This document shows, one piece after another, positions 1 to 7,149 of a stretch of DNA of 12,598 nt. This DNA comes from Candidatus Poribacteria bacterium (GTDB lineage: Bacteria; Poribacteria; DTPJ01; WJIO01). The position numbers and the translations under genes are program-made. The stretch lies in the NCBI GenBank assembly GCA_014730235.1, contig WJIO01000443.1, positions 1-12,598 on the forward strand. The letters are read 5' to 3'. The stretch's first letter is position 1, and each line of letters opens with the position of its first letter. Under the pieces are notes generated by a model. It had not been told where the DNA came from. It made no database searches and saw nothing but the letters and a program-made list of their open reading frames with translations.

Positions 1-230
1 GGTATATTGCTGGATTAAGTGAAAATGATTGTGAAAAATTGGGTATAGAATATCAGCCAGATACAGAAGAAATAAGCAAAGGTAACTTTAAATATTTACA
101 AAGAGAGAGCGGATATAATTCAGAAATTGATTTTAGACAGGAAATACTTAAACATTTTGATATAAAAACGGCAAAGCAAAACAACGATTCCTTTCGCTAT
201 TTTGTAAAAAATACGGTATATAATAAGTGA
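1..230 (+). CDS. Unrecognised protein, C-terminal part only (5' end outside window)
   Basis: The reading frame is open from the window edge (first full codon at position 3) to a TGA at 228-230, giving about 75 C-terminal residues. An internal TTG at 39 could be mistaken for a start, but the frame is open upstream of it, so this is more likely the tail of a longer protein. The tail is polar, rich in Lys, Asn, Glu and Tyr, with no membrane segment and no motif I recognise. It does not look like the KdsC or KdsD tails often found upstream of lptC. Its stop overlaps the lptC start in a GTGA arrangement, which suggests translational coupling and membership of the envelope operon. I assign no function. 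Confidence 0.6.
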   Translation, partial: YIAGLSENDCEKLGIEYQPDTEEISKGNFKYLQRESGYNSEIDFRQEILKHFDIKTAKQNNDSFRYFVKNTVYNK

Positions 231-772
231 AGATTCTAAGATTTTTGATATTTATAATAATTGGGATTATATTTTTGGGCTGTGGACGCAGTTCAGACCA
301 ACAGACCGCTGAACGTCCGGAAGACCTGGATCAGGAGATAAGCCAGTTTTCCCTGTTGCATGCAAAGGATGGACGCACAAGGTGGAAATTAAACGCCAAC
401 AAAGCCCGGTTTCTTGAATCTGATAAAATCAGCGTTGATGATGTTTTATTGGTGATATACAGCGACAAAAATGATGAAACAATGACAATAAAAGGTGATA
501 CCGGGGAAATAAATCAGCGTACTGATGACATTAAGATAATGGGAAATGTAAAGGGAAATTCATCCAACGGAGGAAGACTGGAATCAGAGGAATTATACTG
601 GCGGGATAAACCCGGAAGAATTTATACACCACCGGGTATAAAAGTTACGATTTATTATGAAGATTCCATAATAGTAGGAGAAGAATTGGATGCAGACCCA
701 GAACTGGAAACTGCTACTTTAAGAAACATTACCGGCGTTACTAAATCGGAGGAAAAGTCGGATGAAAAATAG
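227..772 (+). CDS. lptC: LPS export periplasmic protein LptC, lipoprotein-like form
   Basis: This 181-residue protein is LptC-like. LptC receives LPS from the LptBFG transporter and passes it to LptA in the periplasm. The N-terminus has one positive patch, a hydrophobic stretch (about residues 4-17) and a cysteine at 19 in the context FLGCG, which resembles a lipobox. Classical LptC is held by an uncleaved transmembrane helix, so a lipoprotein anchor is inferred here. Residues about 38-165 show the beta-strand-rich LptC/OstA pattern: FSLLHAKDGRTRWKLNANKA near the start, then repeated short strands ending in glycine turns. The start is GTG at 227, overlapping the upstream stop by four bases. 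The 3' end overlaps lptA by 11 bases. Identity rests on the domain pattern plus the lptA-lptB neighbours. Confidence 0.85.
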   Translation: MKILRFLIFIIIGIIFLGCGRSSDQQTAERPEDLDQEISQFSLLHAKDGRTRWKLNANKARFLESDKISVDDVLLVIYSDKNDETMTIKGDTGEINQRTDDIKIMGNVKGNSSNGGRLESEELYWRDKPGRIYTPPGIKVTIYYEDSIIVGEELDADPELETATLRNITGVTKSEEKSDEK

Positions 773-1322
773 AAAACATAAAATATTTATTAACAGTATT
801 ATTATGACAGGAATATTCCTGATGATCTTTACCTCCTTTTCTCTTACAGCGGAAGAGGAAAATAAAACACTTATATATGATTTTACTGCAAAGAAAACCA
901 GTATAGCCCGTAAAACCGGCATCACTATCTTTGAAGGTGACGCAAAAATGAACGTTCGGGCCAGCGATGAATTCCTGAACGCCGATAAAGTTACCATATA
1001 CAGAGATGTAGAAACCGGTGAATTGATTAAAATGGTGGCCGAAGGCAATGTGGATATGAACCAGCAAGGAATAAAAGCCACATGCGATAAAGCAATTTTC
1101 TATGAGCAGGAAAATCGAATAGAACTTGAGGGAACAGAAGAAAAACCGGCGGTTGTTGATGAAGAAAATAACAGAATGGAAGCTCCCAAAATAATACTCT
1201 ATCGGGATGAAGACCGGATCGAGGCCAGTGGCAACGTTACCGGTCATGTAGAAATAGAACGTCAGGAGCAATCCAGCGAAAAATCAGAAGAAAAGAATCA
1301 AGATGAAACTGGCAACTCATAA
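762..1322 (+). CDS. lptA: LPS transport periplasmic protein LptA (OstA-like)
   Basis: This 186-residue exported protein fits LptA, the periplasmic bridge that carries LPS from LptC to the outer-membrane LptD. The N-terminus (MKNRKHK followed by a hydrophobic stretch to about residue 28) is a signal peptide, with likely cleavage after the LTA at 28-30. The mature part (about 35-165) is an OstA-like beta-jellyroll. It shows the recurring pattern of Lpt[22 protein letters not shown], then VAEGNVDM, then a final ASGNVTG repeat. The C-terminal 20 residues are a charged Glu/Lys/Gln tail. A GGAGG at 748-752 lies at good spacing before the ATG at 762, inside the end of lptC. The 3' end overlaps lptB by 20 bases, so all three lpt genes are tightly coupled. 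Confidence 0.87.
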   Translation: MKNRKHKIFINSIIMTGIFLMIFTSFSLTAEEENKTLIYDFTAKKTSIARKTGITIFEGDAKMNVRASDEFLNADKVTIYRDVETGELIKMVAEGNVDMNQQGIKATCDKAIFYEQENRIELEGTEEKPAVVDEENNRMEAPKIILYRDEDRIEASGNVTGHVEIERQEQSSEKSEEKNQDETGNS

Positions 1323-2022
1323 TTTAGTTAAATCATATTCCAAACGCACTGTGGTTGATCACGTAAATATAGACGTAAACAGAGGTGAAGTAGTCGGCCT
1401 GCTGGGGCCAAATGGTGCGGGTAAAACCACGACCTTTAACATGGTTGTGGGATTGATAAAGCCAGAAGAAGGTAAGGTAACCGTCGATGGGGAAGATATT
1501 ACTATGCTTCCTATGTATAAACGAGCAAGAAAAGGTATAGGTTATCTATCTCAGGAACCATCCATATTCCGCAAACTTACAGTGGAGGAAAACCTGAAAG
1601 CAGTGCTGGAAACCCTTGATATGTCACCTGATGACCAGAAAAAGCGTATGGAAGAGCTGTTGGAGGAATTTGGTATTTCCCATCTGGCAAAGCAAAAGGC
1701 CTATTTCCTTTCAGGGGGAGAGAAGCGCAGGACGGAAATAGCCAGGTCTCTGGTTACATCGCCCAAGTTTTTACTCCTTGACGAACCGTTTTCAGGTATT
1801 GACCCAATTGCTGTTATTGACATACAGGAGATAATTTCCCGACTGCGGGAACTGGGTCTGGGAGTATTGATAACAGACCATAGTGTCAGGGAAACCCTTG
1901 AGATAACAGACCGGGCTTATATAATCGCAGATGGTGAAATAATAAATTCCGGTACTCCTGAAGAACTATTATCTGATGAACAGGCCAGAAAACTATATTT
2001 TGGTGATAGATTCACTTTGTAA
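1303..2022 (+). CDS. lptB: LPS export ABC transporter ATPase LptB
   Basis: This 239-residue cytoplasmic ABC ATPase powers LPS extraction by LptFG and is full length for LptB. All nucleotide-binding motifs are visible: Walker [10 protein letters not shown] at 35-43, Q-loop Gln84 in [17 protein letters not shown] (typical of LptB), signature [15 protein letters not shown] at 136-150, Walker [14 protein letters not shown] at 156-168, and switch histidine 193 in [10 protein letters not shown]. The run [11 protein letters not shown] is characteristic of LptB rather than the related LivF/LivG ATPases. lptF and lptG are not in the window; in many genomes they lie at another locus. The ATG at 1303 lies inside the end of lptA. 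Confidence 0.95.
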   Translation: MKLATHNLVKSYSKRTVVDHVNIDVNRGEVVGLLGPNGAGKTTTFNMVVGLIKPEEGKVTVDGEDITMLPMYKRARKGIGYLSQEPSIFRKLTVEENLKAVLETLDMSPDDQKKRMEELLEEFGISHLAKQKAYFLSGGEKRRTEIARSLVTSPKFLLLDEPFSGIDPIAVIDIQEIISRLRELGLGVLITDHSVRETLEITDRAYIIADGEIINSGTPEELLSDEQARKLYFGDRFTL

Positions 2023-2085
2023 TCATTTAATGAACTTTGAGATCATAAGCAATACTCGACAGACGAATGTGAAGGTGCATAGTAT

Positions 2086-3603
2086 ATGTCTCTGAATATG
2101 ACAATTAACACGAGCCAAAAACAGCAAATGGTCATGACATCCAAAATGGTTCAGGCCATTAAAATTCTGCAAATGCCCAGATTGGAGCTGGCTCAATACA
2201 TTTCCCATGAAATGCTGGAGAATCCAATCCTCGAAGAAGTCGAGTCTGAAGTGATGGATGAAGATGAAACCGACGAAGATATAGAATCCAAAGAACAAGA
2301 AGACATAGACGAAGAATCGGAACTTGATATTGACCTGGATTCTGGCACCCTCGATACAGACCAGGAAGCTTCAAGCAGTTTATCCGATGACGATCTACCT
2401 GAAATGGACATAAACGACGAAGACTTCGGGGATCTAGATTATGAAAAATATTTTGACGACAGTCCACCCATAAACAAAAATGAATGGGAAGTTCCGGATG
2501 ATGACGATACCCGCGATACTCTCGCAACCCAGGACGAATCTCTGGAAGACTACTTGCTGTGGCAACTGAGAATGACAGATATTTCTAATGATGACTACCT
2601 GATAGGCGAATCTATTATTGGAAATATAAACGATGACGGATATCTGATTGCCACTCCAGAAGAAATTGCCCAGGATATTGATAAAGACGTCTCAGAAGTA
2701 GAAAAAATCCTCCAAATTATAAAAACTTTTGATCCTACAGGAGTAGGGGCAAATGATTTAAAAGAATGCCTGATGATACAATTGGAACAACTGGATTCAG
2801 AAGATACTGTTGCTTATGAGATAATAAAGCAGGATCACCTTGAAGATCTGGAATCAAACCGTATTCCACAAATCGCAAAAGCCCTGGGAGTAGAAATAGA
2901 TATAGTCCAGGAAGCTGCAAAACTTATATCTACCCTGGAACCAAAACCGGGTCGTCAATTCAGTTCAATAAAACCAAATTACATAATACCTGATGTTGTG
3001 GTAGAAAAAGTTGATGGAGAATATAAAGTCTTTATGAACGAAGGCGGCCCTCGATTGGGAATAAGCCCTTATTATAGAAATATGTTAAGTTCTGGTAATT
3101 CGCTTTCACCCAATGCCCGTAAATATGTCATGTCTAAATTCAGGTCGGCTAAATGGCTGTTGGAAAGCATAGAATGTCGACGCAGAACTATCCTGGAAGT
3201 TACCAGAAGCATCTTTGAGGTGCAAAGGGATTTTTTGGAAAAAGGAGAAGCCTATATAAAACCTCTAACTCTTAAGGATATAGCCGACCGAGTAGACCGT
3301 CATGAAGGAACCATCAGTAGAGTTACAAACGGAAGATACGTGCAAACACCTCGGGGAGTTTATGAGTTAAAATATTTCTTCGGAAGTGGTTTATCCACAA
3401 AAAGCGGTGGTAAAAAATCCGCCATAAGTGTCAAAGAAATGATAAAAGAGATGATTGAAAATGAGAACCCCAAAAAGCCCCTCAGCGATAAAGATATTGA
3501 AAAGCAGCTAAATAAAAAAGGTGTTGAAATTAAAAGAAGAACAGTTCAGAAATACAGGGATGAACTTAACATACCATCATCTACAAAGAGGAAAAGATGG
3601 TGA
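2086..3603 (+). CDS. rpoN: RNA polymerase sigma-54 factor RpoN
   Basis: This 505-residue sigma-54 recognises -24/-12 promoters and needs AAA+ activators to open DNA. Region I is at the N-terminus: Gln-rich, with QKQQMVMTSKMVQAIKILQM and then LENPILEE. Region II (about residues 50-155) is a long run dominated by Asp and Glu and is longer than usual. The core-binding domain follows (about 160-350). The helix-turn-helix is LTLKDIADRVDRHEGTISRV, followed by the FFGSGL segment. The RpoN box is RRTVQKYR at 484-491, close to the canonical ARRTVAKYRE. GAAGGTG at 2071-2077 is the likely ribosome site for the ATG at 2086. The order lptB-rpoN-hpf-ptsN is widely conserved in Gram-negative bacteria. Confidence 0.97.
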   Translation: MSLNMTINTSQKQQMVMTSKMVQAIKILQMPRLELAQYISHEMLENPILEEVESEVMDEDETDEDIESKEQEDIDEESELDIDLDSGTLDTDQEASSSLSDDDLPEMDINDEDFGDLDYEKYFDDSPPINKNEWEVPDDDDTRDTLATQDESLEDYLLWQLRMTDISNDDYLIGESIIGNINDDGYLIATPEEIAQDIDKDVSEVEKILQIIKTFDPTGVGANDLKECLMIQLEQLDSEDTVAYEIIKQDHLEDLESNRIPQIAKALGVEIDIVQEAAKLISTLEPKPGRQFSSIKPNYIIPDVVVEKVDGEYKVFMNEGGPRLGISPYYRNMLSSGNSLSPNARKYVMSKFRSAKWLLESIECRRRTILEVTRSIFEVQRDFLEKGEAYIKPLTLKDIADRVDRHEGTISRVTNGRYVQTPRGVYELKYFFGSGLSTKSGGKKSAISVKEMIKEMIENENPKKPLSDKDIEKQLNKKGVEIKRRTVQKYRDELNIPSSTKRKRW

Positions 3604-3647
3604 TCCAAAAATCCAGTGTAGTATATATAGATGGGAGGATATAGAGA

Positions 3648-4214
3648 ATGAACATAACCATAAGTAGTCGTCATTTCAATATGGATGATCGTATAAAAGA
3701 ATATGCCGACAAGAAAATACATAAGGCAGAAACTTACTTTGATAGTATTATGGAAGCTAACATGGTTCTATCTGCTGAAAAACACCGCCGGATTGCCGAA
3801 GTAACCATAAGTGCCAAGCGCGCGACTTTCCATGCCCGAGAAGTTACAGAAAACATTTACGCTTCTATTGACGGAGTTATGGATAAAATAGACAAACAAC
3901 TAAGACGACACAAGGAAAAAATAAAAGACAAAAAACACGATACAAGAATGACTTTATCTGACATACCAGCAGAAGAAGAAATAACGGAAATTGAAGATAT
4001 CGAGGAAGATGAAAACGGTGAGGTTACTGAAGCTCAGATAATCAAAGTTAATAAATTCGCGCCAAAGCCTATAACAGTGCAGGAAGCTGTCAATCAAATA
4101 GAAATCTCCGGCAATGAATTTCTCATGTTCTCTAACTCCCAGACCAACCAGGTAAACGTGATTTATAAACGTACCGATGGCAACTATGGTTGGATAGAAC
4201 CTGATTTTGAATAA
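3648..4214 (+). CDS. hpf: Long-form ribosome hibernation promoting factor HPF
   Basis: This 188-residue protein is a long-form HPF, which dimerises 70S ribosomes into inactive 100S particles. The N-terminal domain (about 1-97) has the HPF/YfiA fold pattern: the MNITISSRHF opening, a helix with IKEYADKKIHKAE, and a second helix with DKIDKQLRRHKEKIK. An acidic linker of about 30 residues (near 103-128) leads to the C-terminal dimerisation domain (about 130-188), recognisable by KVNKFAPKPITVQEAVNQIE and a closing TDGNYGWIEP. Short HPF proteins, as in Escherichia coli, lack this domain. GGGAGG at 3633-3638 lies nine bases before the ATG. The stop codon is followed directly by a MITE-like insertion that separates it from ptsN. 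Confidence 0.95.
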   Translation: MNITISSRHFNMDDRIKEYADKKIHKAETYFDSIMEANMVLSAEKHRRIAEVTISAKRATFHAREVTENIYASIDGVMDKIDKQLRRHKEKIKDKKHDTRMTLSDIPAEEEITEIEDIEEDENGEVTEAQIIKVNKFAPKPITVQEAVNQIEISGNEFLMFSNSQTNQVNVIYKRTDGNYGWIEPDFE

Positions 4215-4350
4215 ATGAATGTAATCGTTAAAAAATGGAAAATGTGTTTAGAAAATCCCTTTATAATGATGGTAAATTACAAAATTTGTCATTCCTGCGA
4301 AAGCAGGAATGACAACTAAATTACATCCATTTTTTAACGATTACATGAAT
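4215..4350. mobile_element. MITE-like element with 19-bp inverted ends and 6-bp target duplication
   Basis: The hpf-ptsN gap contains a perfect 19-bp inverted repeat, GTAATCGTTAAAAAATGGA, at 4221-4239, with its complement at 4326-4344. Outside the two ends lies a direct repeat ATGAAT (4215-4220 and 4345-4350), as expected for a target-site duplication. The element is 124 bp, carries no reading frame and so would need a transposase supplied in trans. The left ATGAAT starts immediately after the hpf stop codon. Removing the element and one duplication copy leaves a 33-bp hpf-ptsN gap, in line with the other gaps in this operon. This supports insertion into an ancestral compact operon. The family is not known to me. 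An alternative is a structured mRNA-stabilising or processing hairpin. Confidence 0.6.
4288..4313. repeat. GTCATTCC-type palindromic repeat, copy 1
   Basis: An 11-bp perfect stem (GTCATTCCTGC at 4288-4298 and its complement at 4303-4313) encloses a GAAA loop. It belongs by eye to the widespread GTCATTCCnGCGAAnGCnGGAAT palindromes dispersed between genes in many bacterial genomes. A second copy lies at 10117-10142. Here it sits inside the MITE-like element and is itself flanked by a 9-bp direct repeat, TAAATTACA (4273-4281 and 4317-4325). No T-run follows, so it is not a standard intrinsic terminator. Confidence 0.8.
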
Positions 4351-4377
4351 ATAAAAAAATAAAAAGGCGGTTTTATT

Positions 4378-4827
4378 ATGAAACTTATGGACTTCCTTGT
4401 TCCAGATGCAATAGAACCAAACCTCAAAAGTACAACAAAAACCGATTCAATAAAAGAATTGGTGGCTTTGCTTAAAAACGCAAACGTTATTAGCGATGCG
4501 GAAGCAGCATCCAAAGTTGTTCTAGATAGAGAGCAACTGGGAACAACTGGAATTGGTGAAGGAATTGCAGTACCTCATGGTAAATCAGAAGCCGTTGACA
4601 AACTGGTGGCAGCTTTTGGTAGATCGGAAAAAGGTGTTGATTTTGATGCCATTGATGGCCAACCAGCCAACCTGCTTTTCCTTCTTGTTGCCCCTGTGGA
4701 CTCAACAGGACCACATCTTATGGCCCTGGCCCGTATTTCCCGCTTGCTTAAAAACAGAGATTTCCGTACTAATCTTATGAACGCGGAAAGCAAATCGGAT
4801 ATTCTGAAAATATTTGAAAGCCAGTAA
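4378..4827 (+). CDS. ptsN: PTS EIIA of the nitrogen/fructose class (PtsN-like)
   Basis: This 149-residue cytoplasmic protein is a single-domain EIIA of the Ntr/fructose class. It takes phosphate from HPr or NPr and regulates targets rather than feeding a fused permease. The phospho-acceptor is His67 in GEGIAVPHGK, and the family pattern continues with GVDFDAIDGQPANLLFLLVAP and then HLMALARISRLLKN. The length matches PtsN. The ATG at 4378 follows a GGCGG ribosome site at 4366-4370. It lies between hpf and hprK, and the conserved rpoN-hpf-ptsN order supports the PtsN name. The MITE-like element sits just upstream and could have altered its coupling to hpf. Confidence 0.92.
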   Translation: MKLMDFLVPDAIEPNLKSTTKTDSIKELVALLKNANVISDAEAASKVVLDREQLGTTGIGEGIAVPHGKSEAVDKLVAAFGRSEKGVDFDAIDGQPANLLFLLVAPVDSTGPHLMALARISRLLKNRDFRTNLMNAESKSDILKIFESQ

Positions 4828-4849
4828 TGATAACGAGAGGTGATTTTTA

Positions 4850-5827
4850 ATGTCAGATCAAATAACGCTGCTTCAATTATTCAGACAACTTGAGTATGAT
4901 CTGAAATTAAAACTGGTTGCGGGTGCAGCAGGACTGGATCAAAAAATAGTAGCTGTAGCGGAGGTAAATCGCCCAGGCCTGGCTCTATATGGAGATTTTG
5001 ATTCCTTTGCCAATGATCGAATCCAGGTTATGGGCGCAGGTGAAATTCAACGGGCTTTTAAAATGACTCAGGATGAAAGACGGGAAATCTTCCACAAAAT
5101 GATATCTTATCAAGTTCCCTGCTTTGTCGTTACCAGGGGACTTGATATACCAGAAGAACTTATTGACGAATGCAATAACTCACAAACCCCGGTTTTTAGC
5201 TCGATTTTATCCACGCCGGCCTTTGTGGGAAGATTGGTTCCCAGATTGGAAGATGAATTTGGCCCCTCCACTGTTGTACATGGAGACTTTATAGAAGCTT
5301 TTGGGGTGGGTGTTCTCATTATGGGGGAAAGCGGAGTAGGTAAAAGCGAATGCGCATTGGATTTGATACGCCGGGGGCATCGCCTTATTGCCGATGACGC
5401 CGTATTATTAAAATGTGTTACCGGTCATCGCATACTTGGCAGCAGCCCTTATTCCTTCGGTCATTACATGGAAGTTAGAGGAGTGGGAATCATTGACGTT
5501 TCTACGTTGTTTGGTATAACAGCAGTACGATCAAAAAAATCTGTGGACATGGTTGTTACTCTGGAACAATGGGATGAAGATAAAAGCTATAACCGTTCAG
5601 GATTGGAAGAGGAATTTTACGAAATATTTGAAGAAAAACTGCCTCATGTTACTATTCCCATACAACCCGGCAGAAGCACATCCATAATAGTAGAGGTGGC
5701 AGCCATGAATCATCGAGCTCGTAAAATGGGACACCACAGTGCCGAAGAATTAAATAAAGCAATAATAAGACATATGAAAGCCGAAGCTATGGGAAGGGAC
5801 TTATCCTGTAGTGAATTGGATGATTAG
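4850..5827 (+). CDS. hprK: HPr kinase/phosphorylase
   Basis: This 325-residue bifunctional enzyme phosphorylates the regulatory serine of HPr using ATP or pyrophosphate and reverses the reaction by phosphorolysis. The N-terminal domain spans about 1-130. The catalytic domain has His144 (VHGDF), P-loop GESGVGKS at 159-166, acidic pair Asp182-Asp183 (LIADDAV), and the HprK signature EVRGVGIIDVSTLFGI at 208-223. The C-terminal segment IPIQPGRSTSIIVEVAAMN is also typical. GAGAGGTG at 4835-4842 precedes the ATG, 22 bases after ptsN. The likely substrate HPr is encoded three genes downstream and has a matching serine. No rapZ is present, although that gene often neighbours hprK or ptsN. Confidence 0.96.
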   Translation: MSDQITLLQLFRQLEYDLKLKLVAGAAGLDQKIVAVAEVNRPGLALYGDFDSFANDRIQVMGAGEIQRAFKMTQDERREIFHKMISYQVPCFVVTRGLDIPEELIDECNNSQTPVFSSILSTPAFVGRLVPRLEDEFGPSTVVHGDFIEAFGVGVLIMGESGVGKSECALDLIRRGHRLIADDAVLLKCVTGHRILGSSPYSFGHYMEVRGVGIIDVSTLFGITAVRSKKSVDMVVTLEQWDEDKSYNRSGLEEEFYEIFEEKLPHVTIPIQPGRSTSIIVEVAAMNHRARKMGHHSAEELNKAIIRHMKAEAMGRDLSCSELDD

Positions 5828-5880
5828 TTTGGCATATTAAAATAAATACCTCCCATTTTACTCAATATCGAAGGGAAAAA

Positions 5881-6285
5881 ATGATTGGTGTTATCGTGGC
5901 TGGTCATGGTAATTTAGCATCAGAAATGATTACCATTGCAGAAAATATAATGGGAAAACAAAACCATCTTATAGCAACCAGTGTAAAATCCGGGGAAAGT
6001 CAGGACATTCTTGTAGAGAGGTTATCGGAAATTCTGAAAAATATGGAAACCGAAGATATAATAATATTGTCGGATATATTTGGCGGAAGCATCTCTAACA
6101 CATGCCTTTACTTTGCCAAAAAGCGAAAACATGTTGGAGTTGTAACTGGTGTAAATTTACCCATGATCCTGAAAGTCCTGACACACAGAGATCGGAAAAA
6201 CTTAAAAGAACTGGTTTCCGAAGCATGTGAGGGCGGAAAACACGGCATTCAGGATATATGTGGTCTATTAAATATAAATAACTAA
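5881..6285 (+). CDS. Mannose-class PTS EIIA component
   Basis: This 134-residue protein is a stand-alone EIIA domain of the mannose/fructose/sorbose PTS class. The phospho-acceptor His9 is in IVAGHGNLASEM, matching the family's THG-LA pattern. The second hallmark is LSDIFGGSISN (about 63-73), equivalent to the DLFGGSP loop near the active site. The TGVNLPMILKVL segment completes the domain. It is followed 15 bases later by a mannose-class EIIB, but no EIIC or EIID follows. GAAGGG at 5870-5875 is the likely ribosome site for the ATG. The role is either sugar uptake with a distant permease or a purely regulatory relay. The class is secure; the substrate is not. Confidence 0.9.
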   Translation: MIGVIVAGHGNLASEMITIAENIMGKQNHLIATSVKSGESQDILVERLSEILKNMETEDIIILSDIFGGSISNTCLYFAKKRKHVGVVTGVNLPMILKVLTHRDRKNLKELVSEACEGGKHGIQDICGLLNINN

Positions 6286-6300
6286 AAGCGGATTAGTTAA

Positions 6301-6792
6301 ATGATAGTGCTTGTTCGCATAGACGATAAGCTTTTACACGCTCAGATTATGTGGGGTTGGGCCCAGGCCTTAAAAGCATCCACAGTTGTGATCGCCAATG
6401 ACAAAGCAGCCGGGGATGAACTGCGTAAAGGTTGTCTTATGATGGCAGTAAAAGGCTCTGAATCTCCTGAAAACCATCCAGTAGTAAAAATTCTACATCT
6501 AGAAGAAGCTGTTAATATGATTAAAAATCTGGATGATAAAACGGAGCGAACAATACTGGTAGTCTCCAAACCTGCTGATTTACTCTTCCTAATGGGTAAA
6601 GGCATATCCATCAAAAATGTAAGCGTCGGATGGATGTCTTCCAGACCAGACCGGGAAAATATATTACAAACAATATCAGTAGATAAAAATGACATCCAGG
6701 CTTTTCGCAGATTATCCCAAAAAGGTGTTAACCTGACATATCAAAGATCACCATCAGATACTGGGGAAAACATGATGGATTATATAAACTAA
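6301..6792 (+). CDS. Mannose/sorbose-class PTS EIIB component
   Basis: This 163-residue cytoplasmic protein is an EIIB of the mannose/sorbose class, normally phosphorylated by EIIA-Man and passing phosphate to sugar at EIIC/EIID. The diagnostic start VRIDDKLLHAQIMWGW matches the family RIDDRLIHGQ motif, with acceptor His13. VVIANDKAAGDELRKGCLMMA fits the next strand and helix. The gene starts at ATG 6301 with only a weak ribosome site (GCGGA near 6288), 15 bases after EIIA. The final 15 residues look variable. With no permease in the window, its phosphate recipient is unknown. Confidence 0.88.
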   Translation: MIVLVRIDDKLLHAQIMWGWAQALKASTVVIANDKAAGDELRKGCLMMAVKGSESPENHPVVKILHLEEAVNMIKNLDDKTERTILVVSKPADLLFLMGKGISIKNVSVGWMSSRPDRENILQTISVDKNDIQAFRRLSQKGVNLTYQRSPSDTGENMMDYIN

Positions 6793-6832
6793 AAAGAGCA
6801 TAATCTCTGAGCAAAGAAAGCAAAAATATATT

Positions 6833-7114
6833 ATGGATCAAAAAATTTTGACACGGGATTTTAAGATCCAGAACAAACTTGGTCTGCACCTTCGACCTGC
6901 CTCTTTAATAGTAGAAACAGTAAAGCAATTTAAATCTGAAACATTTCTTTCAAAAGATGGAACTAAAATACCTGCCAACAGCATAATCAGTGTGATTACC
7001 CTTGTTGCAGGAAAAGGTTCTGTAATTACAGCCGAAGCCAAAGGTGAAGACGCGGAGAAAGTTCTGGATGCTCTGGAAGACCTTATAGAAAACCGAAAAT
7101 TTGACGAGGAATAA
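6833..7114 (+). CDS. ptsH: Phosphocarrier protein HPr
   Basis: This 93-residue HPr carries phosphate from Enzyme I to the EIIA proteins. The active-site histidine is His19 in NKLGLHLRPAS, where Leu replaces the common Ala after His. The regulatory serine is Ser50 in ANSIISVITLVAGKG, aligning with Ser46 of Bacillus HPr, so it is a plausible target of the HprK encoded upstream. The domain ends normally with AEGEDAEKVL-type sequence and a Leu-Glu-rich last helix. The ATG at 6833 lacks a strong ribosome site. Enzyme I follows 35 bases downstream. Confidence 0.95.
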   Translation: MDQKILTRDFKIQNKLGLHLRPASLIVETVKQFKSETFLSKDGTKIPANSIISVITLVAGKGSVITAEAKGEDAEKVLDALEDLIENRKFDEE

Positions 7115-7149
7115 ATAACAACAAAACCAAACGAGATTGAGAATTTATT

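Noticed and set aside
719-1271. Two overlapping minus-strand ORFs of 120 and 176 residues opposite lptA
   Set aside because: They are shadows of lptA in other frames. The + strand gene has a signal peptide, OstA-like repeats, a good ribosome site and operon context.
2023-2527. Several minus-strand ORFs opposite the start of rpoN
   Set aside because: They mirror the repetitive acidic codons (GAA, GAT, GAC) of Region II on the other strand and show low-complexity Ser/Phe/Leu composition.
4288-4313. Intrinsic terminator after hpf
   Set aside because: The stem is strong, but it is followed by AACTAAATTAC with no T-run, and ptsN continues on the same strand.
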